Positions 11,869-23,884 of a stretch of DNA of 64,000 bases are shown one piece after another (the first letter of the stretch is position 1; each line of letters begins with the position of its first letter). Position numbers and translations under genes: made by a program. Below the pieces are notes generated by a model. The model worked only from the letters and a program-made list of their open reading frames with translations, had not been told where the DNA came from and made no database searches. The stretch covers positions 51,497,479 through 51,561,478 of the forward strand of contig QVOM02000025.1 in NCBI GenBank assembly GCA_003586115.2. Direction: 5' to 3'. This DNA is from Salvator merianae. Lineage: Eukaryota; Chordata; Lepidosauria; Squamata; Teiidae.

Positions 11869-13405
11869 AACATCCACTGTTGTAATTTATTAAACCCCAA
11901 TTGCAACAATGCCAATAATTCTTCTAATTCATCTAAAAGTTTGCAGTCTTGGTTGTATCAAGCAGTGAAGGGGAGCAGCTAAAGTCAGATTTCATAAATA
12001 GAACCAAAAGCCATCAAAAATATCCAAAGGACTCTTAACTCAAGTTGCTATACAAATATGAACTATTATCATGGAGCAAGGTAGGCAGGCAGACGGGCCC
12101 TCAGAGTTCAAGCATGATTCCTGCTTCACTGACACATTTCCTTCACACAGTCTTGACAGGAGGTGAAGAGCATTCAACCTGATCAGAAAGAATACTGCAA
12201 TTGATTCAGTTCTTTAGTGAACACTTAACTCTAAGACCAAAAGTCATCAAAGCACTTCCTGATGCCATTTGCTATGAAATCAACAAGGCAATGGTGAGAG
12301 GTGAGCTGAATACTGAACTGTATGGAAGCAACTAAAACAGTTGAGTACATTGGCACAATCTCCCTGTTGTTAAAAAGACTTTTGTGCTTGCAATAGTTGG
12401 CAAGATCCTTATTAGGCAATGGCCTCAGGAATGGTTAGGGGCAAAAAAAGAAAATAGTTCATATTGTATCATTTCATCAGGCAAGAATATCTGTCCTGCA
12501 TGTCATAATAGCACATATTGTTTGGAGGGAAATTGATTTCAGGGTGACAGGAGGTGATGAACTAGTGTCTGTGGGTGTGGAAACTTCCAATAAAATATGT
12601 TTTTCAGCTTTTCAGTGGAAAATCAGTGTTCAAAATGCACAAGGGTACAGAAACAGTTGGCAGTTTGGGGAGATGCTGCCCCTTTGCTTAGGTGTACCAT
12701 CATCACTGTAATTACTGTTCATGCTGATCTACCTAGTGCATCACCATAGCAACAAGATGCTTCTTTCAGCTTGCAGAGACATCTAGCACTGCTCTCTGTA
12801 TGGACCCAATGTACACATCTTGGAATGAAAGCCAGTGCCACTCAGTAGCTTGATTCCTGGATTAGGACCTAGAAGATGGGTTCTAATGGTCACTTAGCCA
12901 TGAAGCTCACAACAACAACTTGGAGTCACTTACTACCTTTCAGACTATCTTACCTCAGGCAGTTGTTTCTAACAAACTAGGAGAACCAAGTTTGCTACCT
13001 TGAACTTCATAGAGAAAAAGTAGTAATACAAATAATAACAGCTCCTCTCCTCTTCCTGTACCGGTTTATGGGCTTTGTTTGAAGACCTCATGGCACCAGC
13101 AAATCTTCCTGTGATCCAAACCCAAATGAATTAGATCAAAGAAATATTTGCCAGTGTTGTGTGGATCAATGCAGGGTGGAGAGGAAAGCTTCCACCACAG
13201 TCAGCTGCACAGGCCACTACTGAGTGTTGCTACTGAGCTACTCTTTTTGTGAAGTCTTTTGGAAATGATGGAAAAGATTAGGAAGTAAATGGGCATAAAT
13301 AAACATCTGCTGGTGAAGAAGTGCTGTATTACAATGACAATGCAATAAACACAATTGCTGTTCTTCCCTTCCTTCATATTTTCAATAGGAAAATTAATTG
13401 AACAC
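11869..13405. other. Anonymous sequence
   Basis: No gene, terminus or simple repeat recognised on either strand. Confidence 0.4.
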
Positions 13406-13408
13406 TTA

Positions 13409-13919
13409 GGGTCTTTCCCCCCGAGGTGGTAGATCAGCCCAGCAGAGCTGCTGGAATGCCTTTCCCACACTGTGGAACAATCTACTGGGAGACCCACCTC
13501 CTGGTAGAACCCCACATCCGCACTGGACATGGTATTCAAGTGAGCTATGGTGCAAAAATGGCACCACAGCCTGTTTCAACTGTGAACAACTGTGGACCAC
13601 CTATAGGCATTCCACACAGAATTCCAGGCTGGTATACCAGGCCAGTAATTTGTGCATGGAGAGTATACAAGCAAGCCATAGCCACAGTGCCCGGTACCAT
13701 TTCACTGTCCACCCTGAAGTAGCAACAGAACTATACTGCTCCTGGGCACGTGGCCAAAATAGCCCCCGCCAGCATCTACGGAGGCTGGAAACTTTCCATA
13801 GTTGAACCACAATACAAACTGCCCTTGACACAGGCTACTAACAGCACAGCCACTGTTGGCCTAATTACTTGATTCAGGCCAGCATGGCACGGGTTAACCC
13901 ACACAATGCAAAAACAGCC
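13409..13919. mobile_element. Harbinger-like MITE (511 bp), TSD TTA
   Basis: Left GGGTCTTTCCCCC, right (reverse complement) GGCTGTTTTTGCATT. Flanked by TTA at 13406-13408 and 13920-13922. The interior has CA-rich hairpin-like phrases but no transposase. The frames at 13201-13539 and 13426-13722 are chance readings across it. Confidence 0.7.
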
Positions 13920-13964
13920 TTAGACATTTCATGGGTATCATAGATATTATACAGACACTAAGCT

Positions 13965-14025
13965 AGTGAGGCTGTTGGTCTACATTTCCTATCATCTCTG
14001 ATCATTAACCAAGCTGATGTAGATG
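13965..14025. repeat. Fragment of a palindromic hAT MITE (probable)
   Basis: The phrase 'gctgttggtctacatttcc' followed by 'atcatctctgatcattaacc' resembles the 'ttgctggactacaactccc' core of a common amniote palindromic hAT MITE, which I recall from memory. Only one arm is visible. Alternative: chance similarity. Confidence 0.4.
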
Positions 14026-14214
14026 AAGAAACATAGGTTTGTCATATACAATACCTTTATTTCATATACTTATTAGACAGCAGTTAAAGCATGAGTGCTT
14101 TCAATAAAATCAAAAGATCTGTGAATGGTCCACACGTGCAAGATTTGTTATTATTTGCAGTAGATCCTGATATTCTTGCTGGTGTTCTTTACTTTGAGTT
14201 TACCCTCATACCTG

Positions 14215-14831
14215 AAGCTACATCTGCACACATTTTAAAAAAATACAGCACAAATATGACTTAAAGGTGGTAGCATATTTATGTTGGTATACCCATCCAC
14301 ATTAAAGCCACAGAATGCACTTTGGAAGTATATTTTCTGGCTTTTAATGTAAATTAAAGCACTAGCATCTGGGCACTACCACCTCTAAGGCCATTTCTGC
14401 ACTCATCTTCAGTATCTCAAGCCAAGGTGGAACACTCTGGCCTGGGACACACAACCTGACCCACACTGGAACAGGTTGTAACTGGAGGAGGACAGAGCTG
14501 AAATGGCCCTCCTGTATACTGGAACAGGGGGCTGAGAACCTTCTACACACAGCCCACTTTTCTGGACTGGGGTCTAGTCCACTGGTAGATGTCATCATGG
14601 AGGGATACTAGTAGAGCAACATAGGGCACCATTTTCATGACTCTGTCCCACTTTATTGCTGCATCAATGTGGAGAGAGCATTCCAGGAGGGAAGGAGGCT
14701 TCCCTTATGTTGCACCAGCATGCAGAGGGGAAGACCCCGGACCCCTTCCTGAACCATGCTACTAGCTCATGCGGAAAGGGCCTGAGATGCTTTTGAGGTA
14801 CTTTTTTTTTTTACTGTGTGCAGATGCAGAC
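14215..14831. mobile_element. Short GGCTGCATCYGCACA MITE split by another MITE
   Basis: 14215-14388 aligns with the first three quarters of the 199-bp MITE at 57036-57234 (shared 'tttaatgt...attaaagc/actag...gcatct...actaccacctctaa'). 14783-14831 aligns with its last part ('gatgcttttgaggtac...tgtgtgcagatgcag'). The 394 bp between them is a separate MITE. Terminal duplication is unclear. Confidence 0.65.
14389..14782. mobile_element. MITE nested in the 14215-14831 MITE
   Basis: Left GGCCATTTCTGCACTCA, right (reverse complement) GGCCCTTTCCGCATGAG. Flanks are TAA on the left and TGA on the right, consistent with a 3-bp duplication carrying one mutation. The site lies inside a matching stretch of the short MITE, whose uninterrupted relative at 57 kb reads 'cttctaagctgcttt'. 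Confidence 0.7.
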
Positions 14832-14888
14832 TGAGTTAATTCATTTTCCTTCTGTCTTTGAAGCCAACTACTTTTATATGTGGGGTCA

Positions 14889-14946
14889 GATGGAAGGAAG
14901 GAAGAGAAGAAGGAAGAAAGGAAGCGTAAGAGAGAAAGAGAGAGAT
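14889..14946. repeat. GGAA/GAAA-rich imperfect microsatellite
   Basis: Purine-only tract with ggaaggaagg, gaagaagg and agagagaga segments. Confidence 0.85.
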
Positions 14947-15301
14947 GTCCTTGTCGGTAATGAAATCATGGTAATATTTATAATTTCTCTTTGAAAGCAG
15001 GAAAAAGTAATGTTACTTGCAGACATGTGATAGTTTTATCTGCCTTCACTGTACTTTGATCCATCCTTCCCTTTGAAGATGACTCCAAGAGCATATTTCA
15101 AGGATTATATTCAGGTAGCTTTATTTGCATGTGAGAGCCACAACCACCTATTGAACCATTTGTCATTTTCATGCTGACAGAGACAAATGTTTTAAACTGA
15201 TTCACGTTTTCAGAGAAAACGATGGCAATCAAAACCTTTAGAGTCCCTCCAAGACTACCAGAATTTTCATCTGTTATATAATCCATTATGTCTGACAATT
15301 C
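14947..15301. other. Anonymous sequence
   Basis: No gene or repeat end seen. Confidence 0.4.
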
Positions 15302-15344
<43 letters not shown>

Positions 15345-15359
15345 TTGAGAGAGAGAGAT
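15302..15359. repeat. (AT)n followed by (GA)n
   Basis: Eighteen or so AT dinucleotides to 15338, a short break, then gagagagagaga to 15358. Confidence 0.97.
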
Positions 15360-16386
15360 GAATAAAGCATCAATGGAGATTTAGTAGCACAAGCTTTCCA
15401 TCCTCCATACTAATAACATCTTTTTGAGCCATTTGTGCATACCAACTAAGAACATAGATTCTAATATGTCAATTCAAATTTTCCCTGGTGCCTGAATCCT
15501 GCTGAAAGAGCTTACTTGCATATTTTGATTTGCTTTCTTCCCAAGCAGTATCACTCACTAGGCTATGTCCTTTGAATCTCAAAGACCTCTTTTGAAGAGC
15601 AGCCAATCAGTGGATGCTTCATCAGGTGAAAAGCTCTGGCTAATTACTGTACATACACACTTTATTTTTCCTCCTTCCCCTCCCCAGTGCTGAGATCTGG
15701 AGTGGTTCCCATATTTTACACATCTGCACAAAAGAAAATATAAAGTGACAACACAAGTTACTGTGATGGGGTGTGTGCCTAACAAAGTCAATGGCACAAG
15801 AAATGGCCATTTTCTTGTTCAAAAAGAGGTATACCAAATGAAGTATTCTGGGAATGGAAAACAGCTAAAGAGACAGTATGGAAAGAGAGACAGACTTTAG
15901 AAATAACAGCTATGTTTAAAAAAAAAAAAAAAAAAAAAGTCTCAAAAGCATCTTAGGGGGATTCTGCACTGGCCAGAACACTGAATCAGCAAGCATATCA
16001 GGAATCTCCTTTCTGTACAGTGCTGCAGTCTAAGGATGCTCTGGATGGGGTCCCCCTTAGACCACACCAGCATCAGGTAGGGAGGCTCCTATTTGCTTGC
16101 CAGTCTGGTATACTTGCTAATGCAGAATTGACCTTAGAGAGAGAACGTGTGGCACTCATGTTCTTACTCTATCTCCACATCCTCTAGCCATTTATTCTAC
16201 AATGCTCATGAGAGGAGGAGTGAGAGACTGACATATGAACAATCCCACCTCTAAACTGTCTCAAAGCCACCTCACTTCAGGGATGCTTTCTTTTTCTGTG
16301 TGTAAATGCAACCAGATTCTTCTTCTTTCTCATAGCCACTTTGCAGAAGGTATAGCAGCAGAACATTAAAAAATGAATCAGTTCGA
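15360..16386. other. Anonymous sequence with a poly(A) run
   Basis: A 21-base A run occupies 15918-15938; it could be a retroposon tail but no head is recognisable upstream. Otherwise nothing recognised. Confidence 0.4.
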
Positions 16387-16735
16387 GGGCCTTTTCACAC
16401 TTTAACCTAGAAAGCATTAGGGATTCTCGCTAGCAAAGTGTCTCCACACTTTGTGGAGGTCCACATGACCAATCATGGCTAGCTCTGGAGCATCAAATTC
16501 CACTCCACAATGTGACCGGGAGCAGCTATCCTGCTTCTGGTCAAGTGCATTCACACCCATGTGCATGCACCTCCACAATCCATGCTGCCAGTCACCATGG
16601 CAGTGTGAATGCTGGTATTCTGCTCGTATTCAAGTCTAGGGCCCCACAGTTTGGACAGTGTCCGCACTGCAGGGTCAATTCCGCTTTAGAATGGGATAAT
16701 TATCCCATTCTAACATGGAAAGTGCAAAAACACCC
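16387..16735. mobile_element. Harbinger-like MITE, GGGCCTTTTCACACTTT ends
   Basis: Left GGGCCTTTTCACACTTT, right (reverse complement) GGGTGTTTTTGCACTTT. Flanks are cga and tga, agreeing at two of three positions. A perfect 22-bp palindrome lies close to the right end (16689-16710). No coding capacity. Confidence 0.65.
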
Positions 16736-17800
16736 TGAGATTTCCCACTAACCCCTAACCACAATTGCTTATTACAACTGATCTGATGTATCACCCTATA
16801 CAGCTTCTAGTATACTACAGCACAAGCATCACATCACATATTTTGCAAGTTGTGCTTTTAAGTGTGATTAAATGTGCTTTCTGTATTTTATGTTTATATT
16901 TGTTTTATTATTACTTCCAAGGAAGGCTAGAAAATGACTGAATGCTCTGAGCATTTTTATCCAAATATAAATCATCTTTTTAAAACAACTCTGGCATCTT
17001 GAGAATGAAAGTATAACATCAGGTGTCATCTTTCTTTATTGGAAAACCAAGAGGTGAATACTGTATTTACAGAGGAAAGGGGGAAAATGCTGTTCTTTGA
17101 TAGCTGCAGAAAATTCTCCCATTCTAAACTAAAAATTGCCCTGCAAAGGCACAGAGTACTAGTTTACAAAACTCTTCATTTTGCAGAATCTTCAAGTACT
17201 CTCTAAAAAGCTAGGCTTCCCAGATTAATTGCATATTCCTATAGATAATTTTAAAATTCTTTCCATACTTATTCTTTTCCAGATTTCAGCATGGTAGGTC
17301 TACACAATGCTGTAATAGCATTGTGCAAGTGCTCGAAGAACAAGTATTCCACCATAAGTGCTCTTCAGGCAACCTCAGTGGTAGGGTAAGAGAAAGCAAC
17401 ACTGTCATGCTGTTGCAATGTGTGGATGTACCTGATTCTCATATTGTGAGCTGAACAACAACTTCCAGAGCCAGTTTCTTTTTCTAACTAAGTCACTAAT
17501 GTGTAAAAAATTGGAAAGATATCTTATTAAGTGTCTGTGTAGTACTGGATAGATCCAACTCCTTCTATGACTTTATCACATTCAGGTGAAGTTACAGTTC
17601 ACATTGAACAATAAAAGATATCACTGAGTAGAAAAAGTGTCAGCACTATATATTCCCCAGTTGGCAAACTGCTGGAGATCACATGCCAGTGACACATGAT
17701 CTAGATACAGAAACCTGGGGGAAAATAGGTGTTTCGCCCATTTTTGTACAGTATAATATCTAATCATTCAAATGCCAAAAGATTACTAAAAACAGCTCAA
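16736..17800. other. Anonymous AT-rich sequence
   Basis: No gene or repeat terminus recognised. Confidence 0.4.
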
Positions 17801-17845
17801 GGGCCTTTCCACACTTTCAACAGGAACATTTCAAAGTGGAATCTG
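17801..17845. mobile_element. Orphan MITE end
   Basis: GGGCCTTTCCACACTTTC is the same terminus seen on the other GGGCC-type MITEs, but only about 45 bp follow before LINE-1 coding sequence begins. The rest of the element is missing or displaced. Confidence 0.45.
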
Positions 17846-18889
17846 GATTAAGTATATAGGGGTTTACCTACCCAAAAATTTAAGTGAGGCTATTAACTAC
17901 AATTACTCCCCTTTATGGAAGATGACTTATAAATTCTTTACCTCATGGAAAAAGAAACATTTGACCCTGTCAGGCCACACTGCAGTGGTCAAAAGGAAAA
18001 TTCTCCCATGTTTTCACAATTTATTTCAAATCCTAACAACCCATTTACCAACAGATAGCAAAAGAAACTTGCTAACTTCGTTTTTAAAGGGAAAAGGTCA
18101 CGTTTGACAAGTCAATGTTGTGAAAGCTGAGTGGAGGATAGAGGTATCCCTCTTTATCTCTTTATTTGATTCTTGCCAGCTCCATGATATACTTTTGTCA
18201 CAGCTCCAGAACTTGCTGTCTTGGACAATTATAGAATTCCAGGAGTGCCCAGATATAACGAAAGGCATTATAGAGAATTGTATAACTATTAGGGTCGACA
18301 GCATTCAAAATCTGATGCTCAAATGTTGTCTCTTGGCCTGAAAAAGTTTGCAAAAACAATTACCTACCCCCTTTTCATTTAGCACTGCCATCCACCCTTG
18401 CTTCTATCTCTTCATGCCAAAGGGTTAATTTAAAATCTGATGGCCTTGTTGGCATAAAAGACTTTTAAACAGCTAAACCAATCCAAGAAATTAAAACTGT
18501 TGTGAACTATCTTATAGCACTTTAAGTTTTCCTTACTAGTACCTGTAACTTAACTCCTTTTGAAGCCCTTCAAACAAAAACTCTGAACCTATTCGAGGAT
18601 GCCACTACCTTAATCTATGATTTTCTGGTGTATATTTCCTCATCATCATTGATAGGCTGACCAAAATTCTTGGGAAACTGATCTAAACTGTCAACACACA
18701 AATTTCATGTATCCTTCGAGACTCCCTGAAATCTCAACTGATCATACACTATCCCTAAAAATTCTCTATGGATGGTATCATATACCAGTGTTACTACACC
18801 TTATTACCAAAATTCTGTTGCCATCTAATGAAGTACACTTAGTCTACGAAAGCTCAACTACCAACTTCTCTCTCTTTGTTAGTCTCTAA
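17846..18889 (+). pseudogene. LINE-1 ORF2 fragment (dead)
   Basis: Read from about 17847, the frame gives KYIGVYLPKNLSEAI, then NYSPLWKMTYKF, then AVVKRKILPCFHNLFQILTTHLP. This is the L1 ORF2 block after the reverse-transcriptase core (family pattern: KYLGIxLPKN..., ...KMxILPKxxYxFxxLPI). It continues in the same frame past a stop at about 18105 with QLQNLLSWTI, matching the L1 'QLRNLLSW' segment. At 18707-18889, in another frame, ILYGWYHIPVLLH matches the C-terminal 'LLxRWYLTPxRLH' segment. In-frame stops and at least one frameshift show it is dead. L1 ORF2 normally encodes endonuclease and reverse transcriptase of about 1200-1300 residues; only the C-terminal third is represented. A MITE begins one base after its end. 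Confidence 0.85.
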
Positions 18890-19249
18890 GGGCCTGTTTG
18901 CACTTGCTACTAGCAAGCATCAAGAATGTTTGCTAGTCAAGTTCGTTTGGACTTTGTGGAGGTCTGAGTGACCAGAAGCGAGCTACATCCACTCATGATT
19001 GCTACTACCTATGGACCACTAATTAGTGCTTCACAGCCTTATGATAGTCACCTCCTGGTAAGGTGCATTTACACCTACCTGGTAGTGAAGCACCCAGACC
19101 AGTGCAATGCAGTGATCATGCATGCACGATCACCAGATCACCCAATCATGCATGTGTGACTGCACAATCAGGGCCGATCCTTGTCATGGCGACCAGCAGG
19201 CTCATGCAGCACCTGTGCAATGGGCTGATCACACCAGTGCAATCATGCC
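18890..19249. mobile_element. Harbinger-like MITE (360 bp), TSD TAA
   Basis: Left GGGCCTGTTTGCACTTG; right, reverse complement, GGCATGATTGCACTGG. TAA flanks at 18887-18889 and 19250-19252. The body is rich in 'atcatgcatg' dyads. The right terminus is more diverged than the left. Confidence 0.65.
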
Positions 19250-19252
19250 TAA

Positions 19253-21344
19253 GCGATGATGCATACTTGCCTTATGTAACTCTTCTCTGAGCACCTCAGC
19301 ATGAGAGCAACACTTTCAAAGAATCACTGAAGCCACACAAGAGATATATAACTTCCATTTATTTGAATAAACATATGAGTATATATACTGTAAATATGTA
19401 TTAGAATCTGACTGATGAGGTACATATGAGACCGCCTAGCTGGAGACTTCCAGGAGACATCAAAGTGCCCTCATCCATTCTTCAATGTGTATGTGTTTTC
19501 ACATGCTTGAATGGCTCCTGGGTGTTCCCAGTGAGGTGATTGTATATGCACCTCACCAGACATAAAAGGAAGAAAGGCTATTCTGGGAAACCCCGTGTCA
19601 CTACTGGATTTCCCATAATGGTTATGCAATGTGTTTTCACAGTATCACAAACAGTATTGCATTGGGAAGGCCACAGGGATGTCTGATGATCCCAACACAG
19701 TTCCAGGAGAGTCTTGCAGTTTATCTGATGTCTGGAACTTCCTTGTCTGTGAAGCTCAGCAATGAAAACTCTATGAACAAATTGGCTTTATGTCCCACAC
19801 TTTCTGAAATGTTTTGGGTTATGGTCACTTTAAGTCACCTTTGCAAGCATGGCATCCAATAATATATAGGAGTGGGATTAGTTTGCATTCAAGTATCCTA
19901 TTAGAATGGCTGAACAGCTCCCTAAAATTCACTTGCTTTGTCTATATACTTGTTAATACTGTGATTGTTCTTTGTTTAATACTCCCTTTCACAGTCCCCT
20001 TTAGAACCCTATTTAGGACTCTGTATTCCACTTCCCTGGCCAATTACCCTATAATCCCATTCATTGGTGACAGTAAAATTGGCAAGTGCCTGTTCTTCCC
20101 CTCCCTTCAAGTATCCTACTGCTCATGATGCTTTGATAATTGTATCTGATTTGAGAACACTTGCCTGGGATGTTGAAAGCATGTAATTGCTCTGCTTGTT
20201 TTTCTTTGTACTTTGAGTAACACACTTGCATTCTTTATGTCAAGTAAACCTCCTGTAAATGCTGCAAATGTACCGAGCTTCTTTCCTATCTATCGTGTGG
20301 ATGCATTTTTCCTACCCAGATTTCTCTTAGGTTTAGGTTTAGCCTATGAAATGTTCATTAAAAACCCTCAGCTGCAGTGGCATATTTAATGCAGAGGCTG
20401 CTGTCCATGTGCTGCCACTCCCCGACATCAATTTCAAATACCTGCCTTTGAAATTAGCAGCAGGAAGAGTGGTTTGGAGAGGTCTCCAAACCACTGTGCC
20501 ACTAGAGTGCCATAATGGCACTTATAGCAGCATGGTGGGGCAAGAGTGCCACACCCATGGAGATGCTGCACTCTATTGAATGCTCAAAGAGCGGACAGCA
20601 TCATGCAGACCCTGCCTTCTCACTGTACGTTCAGAACAGCTTACGAGTTCCATGTGGAATCTGCCTCAGAACTGCTGTTATGGAGTATAGAGAATGCCTG
20701 ATGTAGTGCAGCAAGTAAAAAGTACTGAAATATATTGAAGTTAATAAAATGGCTTGTTCACACAAGTTGTTCTAAATTAAGAAAGACATTTGATATGTTT
20801 GCTGTGTTTATACAATTTTTGAAGCCTTAAATTGCCTTTGTCCCTGCATTATTACTGGAACTTTCCAGAATATGCTGTTCAAAAATGTGCCCTGGAGCTT
20901 GTTGCTCTTGCTGTTCTACCGGGGTTTATTTTCAACAATTAACAGAAGTGTTGGGAATAAAAGAAGTGAGAAAGGTACTCTTGACACTTGGATTCTGATA
21001 AAAGGATTGAATAAATGTGCACACCTCTATCTAGCACCTGATATAGATGTATCTGCCAATTCTCCAGAAAGGACATGAAAAGATGAGCCAGGAGAATCTG
21101 TGCTAGTCTTGATCAATATTCTGCCTTCTTTCAGTGTATTCTTACCTGAGGCAGATACTTTGTCCTCTTAAAATTAACTGTGTAGAATCAATTAGCAAGC
21201 TTCCATAACAGAATTTACTTTTGGTCTTATTTTCTAACAGATGCAAAGGGGGACAATCAAACTTTTAATACTATTCTTAAAGTGGGAAATTCCTAAGAGA
21301 TGTGGAGTATCTTTTGTATGCCCATATTTAGCAACTACACATAT
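19253..21344. other. Anonymous sequence
   Basis: No gene recognised. 20340-20710 has moderately GC-rich dyad phrases (gtggtttggagaggtctccaaaccac, around 20470-20495) that resemble a MITE interior, but no ends or TSD could be placed. Confidence 0.35.
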
Positions 21345-21470
21345 TCCTAGCTGCAGTCCAAGAGCTGATGCGAGAAATCTGCAGCTCTGTAAATGCTGCT
21401 GGGCTACAAGTTCAATTCCAGTCCTCTCTAGCTATGCTTGGCTTGGGCTGATCAGGAGAGTTGGTGTTAG
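21345..21470. repeat. Fragment of a palindromic hAT MITE (probable)
   Basis: 'aaatgctgctgggctacaag', then 'ttcaattccagtcctctc', then 'gctatgcttggcttgggctg' follow, in order, the 'ttgctggactacaactccc / attggccatgctggctgggg' core of a common amniote hAT MITE known from memory. Diverged and without ends. Confidence 0.5.
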
Positions 21471-21866
21471 AGATCATTTACACAGAATTAGCAAGAAGAA
21501 GAGCAAGAGGTAGAACTATCAAAAAAAGAGAACTTGACTTTTCATATCATTTGCATATGCTAATTTAGAAATAACGGCTATGATTTAAATAGATTGACCT
21601 CACCAAAACAAATGAAAATGTGGCTAAGTGACCAGTGTGCCTGCAACCTAGATACATCAGGTTCCTGATCTTTCTTTTTATGTTTCTTAAATTGTCTCAT
21701 TCCAGTCAAAGATGAAAGAACAGGGAAAACTGAAATGTCTCAGAAATGCATGGAGTTTTCATCTAAGAGATCATACCAGTTGAGCTTGTCCTTGTTGTAT
21801 GAGATTCAGGGTCACTTCAATATGATATTAAAAGCTTTATTCTCCTAGGGAAAATACAGAATGTTA

Positions 21867-22100
21867 GGCTGCATCTTCACTTACCTCTATGAAGTGTCCA
21901 CGTCTTTCAAAGAAGGGAACCGCTGCTGCAGTGTCTCAATTCACAGTGGCAAGAGAAGCCTAACAGCTATCATGTTGCCCCCTTTGCCGCTGCTGACAGA
22001 AGTACTTGGAATTCAGGGTCAAATTTCACACCCTGCATAGAGGCATCACTAGAAATGGTGTTCTGTGCTCCAAAATGAAAGCTCCTTTTTCTATGACAGA
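21867..22100. mobile_element. MITE, GGCTGCATCTYYACTTAC end, left part
   Basis: The left end follows TTA. The phrases 'ttcacttacctctatgaag' and, further in, 'gctccaaaatgaaagctcc' recur in the copies at 43.6-44.1 and 44.2-44.6 kb. Right end not found. Confidence 0.5.
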
Positions 22101-22938
22101 TAGGACATATTAAGACAAATTATTTTCCTCTTCTTTCACATTGTCCTCATATGCCCATTCATGTAGGTATGTGTGGGGATTTAGTCAGGTGATTCCAAAA
22201 TGATGATTTGTTTTGTTTCCCAGTGTTTTGCTGTGCCAGGGAGCAATAGGAAATTTTAGCATGATCTACTATTTGGTGAGTTTGATAGTCCAAACCATCC
22301 TGAGCCAGTTAAATTGGGCTGAATACTAAATATGGCATTAGCAAGGACAATAAGATATTACCTGCATGGTCCATTTGGACTCCATCAGTGGGTTCTACAC
22401 CATTGCACAACAAAGGAGGAGATGGTCACTCTTGATGGCCACACTGTCCTCAAGCATAACTTGCCCTGGCTGTGGAAACCATGCCTGGAACTGCTCCAGT
22501 GGTAAACCGCTGAAAAGTAATCCTGACACAGGCCAGGATGACTCCCAGTCCTTGTTGCTTCCATTCAGACAGGCAACAGTGACAGGAACAGCCCCACAAC
22601 ACATTCTGAGGCCTGATGACGTTCCATAGATCTCTGGAATTGACATACCTCTGGTAAAATTTCCAGGGATGTGACTGAGTTGTTCCCAACATGCTACTGC
22701 AAAGCTGGGAACTTTTGTTCCACACTTTCAACGTTAGGCCAGGCATGACCAGCATCCATGCAGACATCCAACCTGCTCTACCCCATCCTGCATCACTCCT
22801 GGTCGAATGCACTTTCTCTAGGTCAGTGCAATCCTGTTATGAAGCACAGGCATGCATGTGGATCTTGCCTAAGTGACTAAGAATGACAAAAGTACTTGGC
22901 ACTGGTTGTAACCAAATTTTCTGTTTGATCTTATAGAA
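22101..22938. other. Anonymous sequence with MITE-like stretch
   Basis: 22366-22870 carries 'aagctgggaacttttgttcc' and 'cctggctgtggaaaccatg' phrases like those in the MITEs at 6.2 and 24.1 kb, but its ends were not identified. No gene. Confidence 0.3.
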
Positions 22939-23406
22939 GGATCTGCACAGCATCTTTATGGCACTTTGAATGTGTCAATGCCCCTTTGTTGCATATGGGT
23001 AGTGCAGCAAGAATGCAGCATCTGCATGGATGCCATGGTCTTCCCCCACCCTGCCAACAATAGTGCTCCAACTGCAGAGCAGGTTGAAAAGCTGTCAGAG
23101 CTTTTCACTCACTCTCACCTTGCAGCAGCAGCTCTGCTACTGCTGCTGACATTACTTAAGAGGATTTACTGATACCCTTGGCAGTGTTAGTTGTATTAAA
23201 AAAGCCCCAGTGTCAGAATTGAAACTAGGAATTAGTTTTCAATTCTGATAGTGATGGCAAGGGTCAACCCCATCCTCATCTGCCATGACTGAAGTCAGGA
23301 ATAACCTGGCTATGACTATGTGTATCCCCAGTTTTGATCTCAGTGGGCAGGGTGGCAGTGGCATGCAGATAGCAGAACAGAAAACTTAAAGTGTGTAGAT
23401 CCTGCC
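22939..23406. mobile_element. MITE, GGCAGGATCTRCACA-type ends
   Basis: Left GGATCTGCACAGC; right, reverse complement, GGCAGGATCTACACACTTT. The body is shared with 11158-11520. A strong hairpin lies inside (23214-23247). No convincing TSD and no coding capacity. Confidence 0.5.
23214..23247. repeat. Hairpin (inverted repeat)
   Basis: CAGAATTGAAACTA pairs with TAGTTTTCAATTCTG over a 5-base loop; only one base is unpaired. Confidence 0.85.
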
Positions 23407-23884
23407 TGAGAAGCTAGTGGTCAAAAACCATGAAGCTGATCAATACTGACACCAATCTCGCTCTGAGCCACTAGCTTTGAAAAGCACTAGCAGGTTAAGA
23501 TACAGAGATCGCCTGACCTTGTTTGTTTTATCCAAGGCATTCCTCCACCATGAAAGTGGCCCCCTGACTGGACTGCATGTTGGATCCCATGTTGTAAAGT
23601 TCAAGTAGGCAGTGGGAATAAGCAACAGGGAGCAGTTTTGCCACTCTGGGCCACTGACTATCCCCTAGCTCAATAAATATATCAGGACTGTAAAGAGCAC
23701 TAGTGCCAGCACTCAGTGTTTTGCTACTCTTGGTCAGAGATTTGTACAGCTGAGAATCATCATGAAAAGCAGGATTGCAGCACTGAATTATATTGGCTTC
23801 TCTAATCAGAAATTTGTACCAGACTTGTACTGATGGTGAGGAAGATGTTAATATCATCAGTTGCTCAGGACTTTTTAAAATAAA
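23407..23884. other. Anonymous sequence
   Basis: The 128-residue minus-strand frame at 23528-23914 has no recognisable domain and runs into the LINE tail that follows. Confidence 0.35.

Noticed and set aside
11715..11915. GREGK-repeat protein on the minus strand
   Set aside because: Translation of the (TCCCT)n microsatellite.
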